A DNA stretch of 64,000 bases from Cycas panzhihuaensis (Eukaryota; Cycadophyta): NCBI GenBank assembly GCA_023213395.1, contig CM041465.1, forward strand, positions 9,796,001 through 9,860,000, written 5' to 3'. Each line of letters starts with the position of its first letter. Position 1 is the stretch's first letter. A program made the translations under genes and the position numbers. Shown here piece after piece: positions 58,871 through 64,000 of this stretch. The notes under the pieces were generated by a model. The model was given only the letters and a program-made list of their open reading frames with translations, did no database searches and had not been told where the DNA came from.

Positions 58871-59213
58871 CTTTATTGTAAAGATATTTAGCCTTAAGAA
58901 GTTAGGAAATAAAGAATTAGAAGAAGAAATTGAGTAGTTACACCTAGGGGAGAAACCCATAATGGCCTAGTTTTAGGCATTATATGATGTTAGGATTCTC
59001 TATGAACACTGAAAAATATAGGAAATCAATCCATCCTATATAGTATACCGACCTAATCCTTAGAAAGTCTATTAAGTAATGATAAAGATCAGGGAAGAGC
59101 ATGAGGGCTAGGGGGGGGGGAATTTAAGGGAAGGAGTAGATTGTTTTTTTTTTTAATTAATTATGAGTGAGGTCACTTATAAGAATAATGATGGGGGAGA
59201 TGTGTATAGTTGA

Positions 59214-59345
59214 TAAAAGTTAGTTGCAACCAAGTGGTAACAATGGAAAAGAAAAGTGGTCGCATTCAGAAGTAGTTAGCAATCAGATAGTCAATATTTT
59301 TGGTTTGAAGTAGTTGCAACCAACTAAGGGGTTACAGCTATTTCC
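59214..59345. repeat. Second cluster of GTTGCAACC words
   Basis: AGTTGCAACCAAGTGGTAAC, GTGGTCGCATTCAG and AGTAGTTGCAACCAACTAAG occur in about 130 bases. They use the same core as the array at 56247-56870, 2.4 kb away. Confidence 0.5.
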
Positions 59346-59689
59346 AAGATGTAAAAAGGGAATAAATATAGAAGAAATTCTAGGATGGGTGGGTATGTAT
59401 GTGAGTAATTGTGGACCATGGAGCACCATATGTCTATGTGATTATAATATAACTTACTGTGTAGTGTGTATTTCTAAAAGTTTTATGTATTACTTTAGGT
59501 TTACATCTGGTTGTGAGAGAACTAAATAAAACCCATCATAATAGACTGATTATGGTTTTGCTCAATTAACAGATTGGTGTATGTCTCTTGAAGTTGCCAT
59601 GGATAGAACCATATTGAGATAATCATTATTCTCTTGTGCCTACTTATTTATGTAACATAGGTAGAAGCACATAATCATCAACATATAAA
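59346..59689. other. AT-rich region between motif cluster and microsatellite
   Basis: A 71-codon open frame at 59314-59529 has no recognisable domain or relatives in the window. AATAAAA near 59525 could be a polyadenylation signal of the unit to its left. Confidence 0.35.
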
Positions 59690-59730
59690 ATAATAATAAT
59701 AATAATATATATATATATATATATATATTA
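59690..59730. repeat. AAT/AT microsatellite
   Basis: (AAT)n passes into (AT)n. The C2 reverse transcriptase frame breaks off exactly at its right edge. Confidence 0.92.
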
Positions 59731-62700
59731 AGTTGAAGTAAAAATTAAGATCACTTATAGATTCAGTATACTTATTTTAAATAAGATAATTATCTATCTT
59801 AATATACCAAGCCTAAGGGGCTTATTTAAGTCAATCTAAAGATTTTCTCAATTTATAAATAATGTTAGGATTAGTTATAAAACTAGGGGATTAGAACATA
59901 TAAATTTCTTCATTAAGATCGCCATTGAGGAAAGCACTCCTTACATCTATTTGATGTATTTGCTAACTAAATTTAGTTGTAAGAGTAATAATAGTCTTAA
60001 TATTATTTATTTTTGTAAATAATATCATCTAGTTATAAGAAACATTTTGCCACCAAGCATGCTTTATGCTTTTCAATGGATCCTTCAGAATTATATTTTG
60101 TATAATAGACCTATTTATAGTCTACTAAATTTTTACCTAAAGGAAAAGGTACTAAGTCCTAATTAGAGTCTTTTAAAAGAGGTTCATATTTAGTTTACAT
60201 AGCTTATTACCATATTAGATTTTTATGGGATTCTTAAAAAGTTTTAATGTCATTATTAGATATTACTTTAGCCATTAAGATAATGTTGGCCTATGACATT
60301 TATGATCCAATTTTTCTAGTATCTAAATGATTACTAATATTTGTACCATCATTTGAAAGGGTTTTTTAAACCTACTTAGTTTGTTTACTTCTAGAAGGTT
60401 AATTTGAAGAAGATGATAAATCAAATTCACTAGTTTCAATTAATATCTAGTTTTAGACTTATGTAGCTAAGCTTTTAATGACTCTATTTTTAACTTGCTT
60501 TTTTGAAGAACTAGGTAGAATAATGTTAGTTAAAATGTTTTTAATAGGAAGATCAATTTGATTATAATTAGAGTTTGATGAAGATCCATCTTCATTAAAT
60601 TTAAATTCACACCTAATTGAAATAGTATACATGATAGGATTTAACAACTGATAAGTCTTTGTTTCTTTATTATAGCCAACAAAGTTAAACTTAGAGATTT
60701 TTGGATCAAGCTTTTGGTGTTTCTCTTTAGGAACATATGATTAAGTAATGCTTTTAAAGACTCTCAAGTGTTTTATAAAAAGTTTATAAGAAGACCATTT
60801 TTGTTTTGGCATAAAATTATTTAAAGATTTTATTGGTAATCTATTCAATAGATAATTAGAGTAAAATATAGCTTCAACCCATAATTTTAGACCATGACAT
60901 TTTACATATAATATGGATCTAGTTATTTCTACCAATATATGATTCTTACATTTAGTAATACCATTTTTTTGGCGAGTATAAGTAACCAAATATTGAAATC
61001 TAATTCCATTCTTTTTATAAAAAGAAGTAAAATCATTACTTAAATACTCTTTAGTATTACCTACTCTAAAAGTTTTAATTTTAAGATTGGACTATTTTCA
61101 ACTAAAGTTTTAAATTTAATAAAAATATTTAAAATTTCACTTCAATTCTTTACCATGTAAACCTAATATTTTCTATAGAAATCATTAATAAAAATTATAA
61201 AATATCTATTGTCAAAATATGAGGGTCCTTGGAAAGGACCACAGATGTTCAAATGAACAAGTTCAAGCAGTGATTTTATTCAAAGCATAGTTTGATGAAG
61301 AAAGGGGTCCATGTGTTGTTTGCTTGATGCATAAGCTTCACAAATGCCATAGACTATAGATAAAGTAGGAAGATCATGAACCATATCATGTTGGTTTAAG
61401 AAACATAATTTTCCATAACTTATATGGATAAAATGTGTGTGCCATAACCTATTGGTAGGGTTAAACTAGGCTATAAATAAAGTGAATGGTTTAGATTTTA
61501 AATGAGTTAAGTTTGCTAAACTATAGAGACCTATTTTATGATTAACAAGTCTAGAGGCAATAGGTTTGAACTTATTAAAAGGTTGTTTAATGATAAACTT
61601 ATCTTTCTAAAGTTCCACTATAAGGTTCTTCTAGAAAATTTGATAAATAGATAACAGGCTAGGTAATAATCCAGGAACATAAAAAATATCATTAATAGAA
61701 CTATTTTTTAAGGTTACATCAAATGTTCTCTTAACTTTTAATTAGGAACCACTATTAAAAGATATTTACTCTTTGGAATTAAAACCTAGTTGATAAATCA
61801 ATAAATATTATTGATGTCTTATCATGTGATATGAAGCACTAAAATCTAGAATCCAAAAAGGTGGTACTGTGGTAAGTATTAAAAATGTAGAGGTAGAAGT
61901 AGTTAGGAAATTATGAGATCTTGATTGAATCCCTTTTGAAGCTTTCCAAACTTTAGATAATGAGTTGTTTCTATAAACAACTATTATGTATATTTTTTAT
62001 GGCAATAGACACAAGTGATGTTCTAATTATAATGAGGTTTAAAAGTACTTTTTATTTGAAATGAATGTTTAGGGATTGAGTTTTAGTTTTTAGATGTTCC
62101 TAAATATTTAGAATTTTGAATATAGTCGTTATTTAAAGAATGACCTCTATAAGGTTTTTGAGATTTGGGATGATTTTTATGATTATTTTGATTTCTAGAT
62201 TTATTTAATGGATTGGATTTAGAGAAAAGATCCTAAGAGGGATCTTAGATTTCTTTTGTTTGAACCAATATAGACTAATACTCAAGCAATTGATTTGTAA
62301 GCTGATCAAATGAAATAGAGGGGTTCACACACCATTATCTAGTACTTTTATATTGATTAAAAGACTTTAGAAGTTTATTGATGGTAAGATGAATGGGTGT
62401 GTCATCATCTTTTACATGGGACATGGTTACTATCTTATCACCTTCTTTAATTGATTTAGTACAGTTTTCTAGATATATATTTATCAGTTGAAGATTTGAT
62501 AGAAACTCCTCAACTCTAGAAAAATCCTCAAATTCCAAGTTATATATTTTTTGATCAGTCCTGACAATTTGAGTGGTGTTTACTTTATTATACTTTTCTT
62601 TTAACTTAGCCCAAACAGTGGCAAGTCCATCTGAATTAATGAATTACCTACATATGTCTAAGGATAAAGAGGTTAAGATGGTGCTTAAGGCTGCATCACA

Positions 62701-62850
62701 GTTTATCAGATAGACCATGTAGGTATATAATATTTTATCTACAAGTTTTGTAAACTCCCCTATCATGTACCACCATAATTTTTATTGTTTAAGCTAGTTA
62801 GATACCTTGACTTTCTAGTCAATATAATTTGAGCCATTTAGAACTCAAAT
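59731..62850 (-). pseudogene. C2: Ty1/copia gag-pol remnant, truncated within RT
   Basis: In minus sense gag starts near 62850 with NGSNYID. ATVWAKLKEKYN (about 62625) and the open LEFEDFSRVEEFLSNLQLIN (from 62538) follow, ending at a zinc knuckle remnant CVYCHKKY near 62000. Protease: WILDFSASYHM (about 61845; D-F-S for D-S-G). Gag-pre-integrase: LWHTHFIHISYGKLCF (about 61450). Integrase: FIIFINDFYRKY (about 61190), then KNGITKCKNHILVEITRSIL (about 60965). RT: YNSEGSIEKHKACLVAK (about 60090), AFLNGDLNEEIYM (about 59935) and SDLNFYF near 59745, where it stops before the palm motif. Many stops and frameshifts. No LTR could be assigned on either side. It is a different copia lineage from C1, with a more AT-rich sequence. 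Confidence 0.85.
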
Positions 62851-64000
62851 TTGGGTAGAGGGGTTTGTCTTAAATATAATGATTATTTTAGAAAAATAAC
62901 CTAAGATAAATAGTGATCCTTTAAAAAAAAATAACAAGATAAGGTATATGACAAAAAATAAACTTTTAAATTAAAATAATTATTATATTAATCCATAAAT
63001 ATGAGATATAACAAAATCACAACAATTTAATTTTAAATTAAAGTATAACATTACTGAAGTAATGAAAATAAAGATACATTAATATTTTTAAAAATAGATT
63101 GTATAATTTGTAAAATAAATTAGGGGGGAGGGGGTCTCTTTTTAATCAATTTTACTAATTAAAATATATTTATAAAGATAAATGTTAAAGATTAAATTAA
63201 ATTTATAATAAAATTGCATAAATTATAAACTTGTTTGTAAATAAATAATATTAAAATAATAATCAGATTAAATTCTAGTAAATTAAATGAATTTATTAAA
63301 AAATAGAGGGATATAATAATGTTATTAATTTAAAATTTTAATAATTGATTAATAAATTATCAAATTAAATATAAAAAAGTTAAGGAAATATAAAGAAATT
63401 TGATAAATAGAGTTACATACCTACACTTACCTTGGTTATGATCTACTTTATTGACTTTGGACATAGTTTTACCCCTTAAAATAACTTCAAAAATACTTAA
63501 ATGATTAGCTAAATCAAAGGTCTCTAAATCAGAAATCTAATGCAACTTTCAATTCTAAATTTAAACTCTAAATGATAAAGTTATGATGAAAAATATGCAA
63601 GTAACCCTTTTTCAAAATGAGGGGGGATAAAAAATAAGGGGTTGAGCTCCTTTTACATTAAGATATAGGGTCATATGGAGGCTTAATATGATTGGGGGTT
63701 GAGGAGAGGGAGTGCTACATATTTGAAATTGAAATAAGTTGGATTTAAATCCTTTTGCAATTACAAAAACATTAAAATAAATTATAAAATTGTGTGATGT
63801 CTATCCCAACACAAAAAAGAATAAATATATAAAATATTTAATCCTACAAACTTAGGGTTTGATCAAATTTATTGCTCAAAAAATATTTATATAGGGTCTT
63901 CAAATTTTTATGTTTCTACACGATGGATTTTTGTGACTTCTTTGACTACAATGGCTTATATTTAAAGAAAAATTACATGCAGCCTTTATTGATGGTGTAA
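62851..64000. other. Very AT-rich sequence, nothing recognisable
   Basis: Long A/T runs with two G-runs (63123-63133 and 63622-63627). It would be the place for the C2 leader and 5' LTR, but no TGGTATCAGAGC-like primer site or repeat partner is visible. Confidence 0.5.

Noticed and set aside
59108-59120. G-run as a quadruplex or satellite
   Set aside because: A single run without partners at proper spacing.
1-64000. tRNA, rRNA, CRISPR array, organelle DNA insert or a host gene
   Set aside because: No cloverleaf-type sequence, rRNA core, spaced identical repeats, organelle-like block or intact exon chain was seen on either strand.

Overview
This window looks like intergenic DNA from a large, repeat-rich plant nuclear genome, most likely a flowering plant. 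I found no host gene, rRNA, tRNA, CRISPR array or bacterial-type operon. Almost everything is LTR retrotransposon, in layers of different age. Plant origin is inferred from Tat-like Ty3/gypsy polyproteins with a second RNase H, two plant-type Ty1/copia elements, plant mobile domain (PMD)-like genes, and decay dominated by C-to-T and G-to-A changes (Trp and Gln codons turned into TAG or TAA), as expected of methylated cytosines in CG and CHG contexts.

Layout. (1) 1-10879: a young, GC-rich Ty3/gypsy element on the minus strand (G1), with LTRs at 1-2483 and 8382-10879. Its coding part is collapsed: the start of reverse transcriptase is fused in frame to the end of integrase, followed by a separate RNase H. 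(2) 10880-13890: a decayed minus-strand gene with a PMD-like domain and one intron (copy X), plus its upstream region. (3) 13891-18630: the 3' end of a plus-strand element related to G1 (B): RNase H, polypurine tract, a 3.2-kb LTR, then a primer-binding-like site. (4) 18724-23975: a plus-strand copia polyprotein (C1) with gag, protease, integrase, RT and RNase H all recognisable but full of stops. (5) 23989-27664: a minus-strand gypsy 3' fragment (E3) with an oppositely oriented PMD-like gene. (6) 27685-28307 plus 45750-56246: one plus-strand gypsy element (E2) split by insertion of (7) 28308-45749, a complete but decayed minus-strand gypsy element (E1). (8) 56247-56870: a tandem array built on a GTTGTAAC core. 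(9) 56871-59730: unrecognised AT-rich DNA with a decayed reading frame. (10) 59731-62850: a minus-strand, 3'-truncated copia element (C2). (11) 62851-64000: AT-rich sequence with nothing recognisable.

The gypsy copies share one plan: LTR (TGTTTC...CACCA), TGGYGACC primer-binding-like site, gag with a C-x2-H-x4-H-x4-C knuckle, protease, RT, RNase H, integrase, then a second RNase H beyond integrase. In E1, E2 and E3 there follows, on the opposite strand, a PMD-like gene with a single intron, between the second RNase H and the 3' LTR. Copy X holds the same gene without its element. This antisense, intron-bearing passenger gene is the most interesting feature of the window. Palindromic motifs upstream of the PMD gene resemble motifs in the LTR, which raises the untested idea that the protein acts on its own element's regulatory DNA.

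Ages, judged by eye: G1 is youngest (long stretches of LTR identity, high GC, few TAG/TAA conversions), B and X are intermediate, and E1, E2, E3, C1 and C2 are old and AT-rich. Boundaries come from visual alignment of repeat copies and are usually good to a few bases for LTR ends and a few tens of bases for domains.
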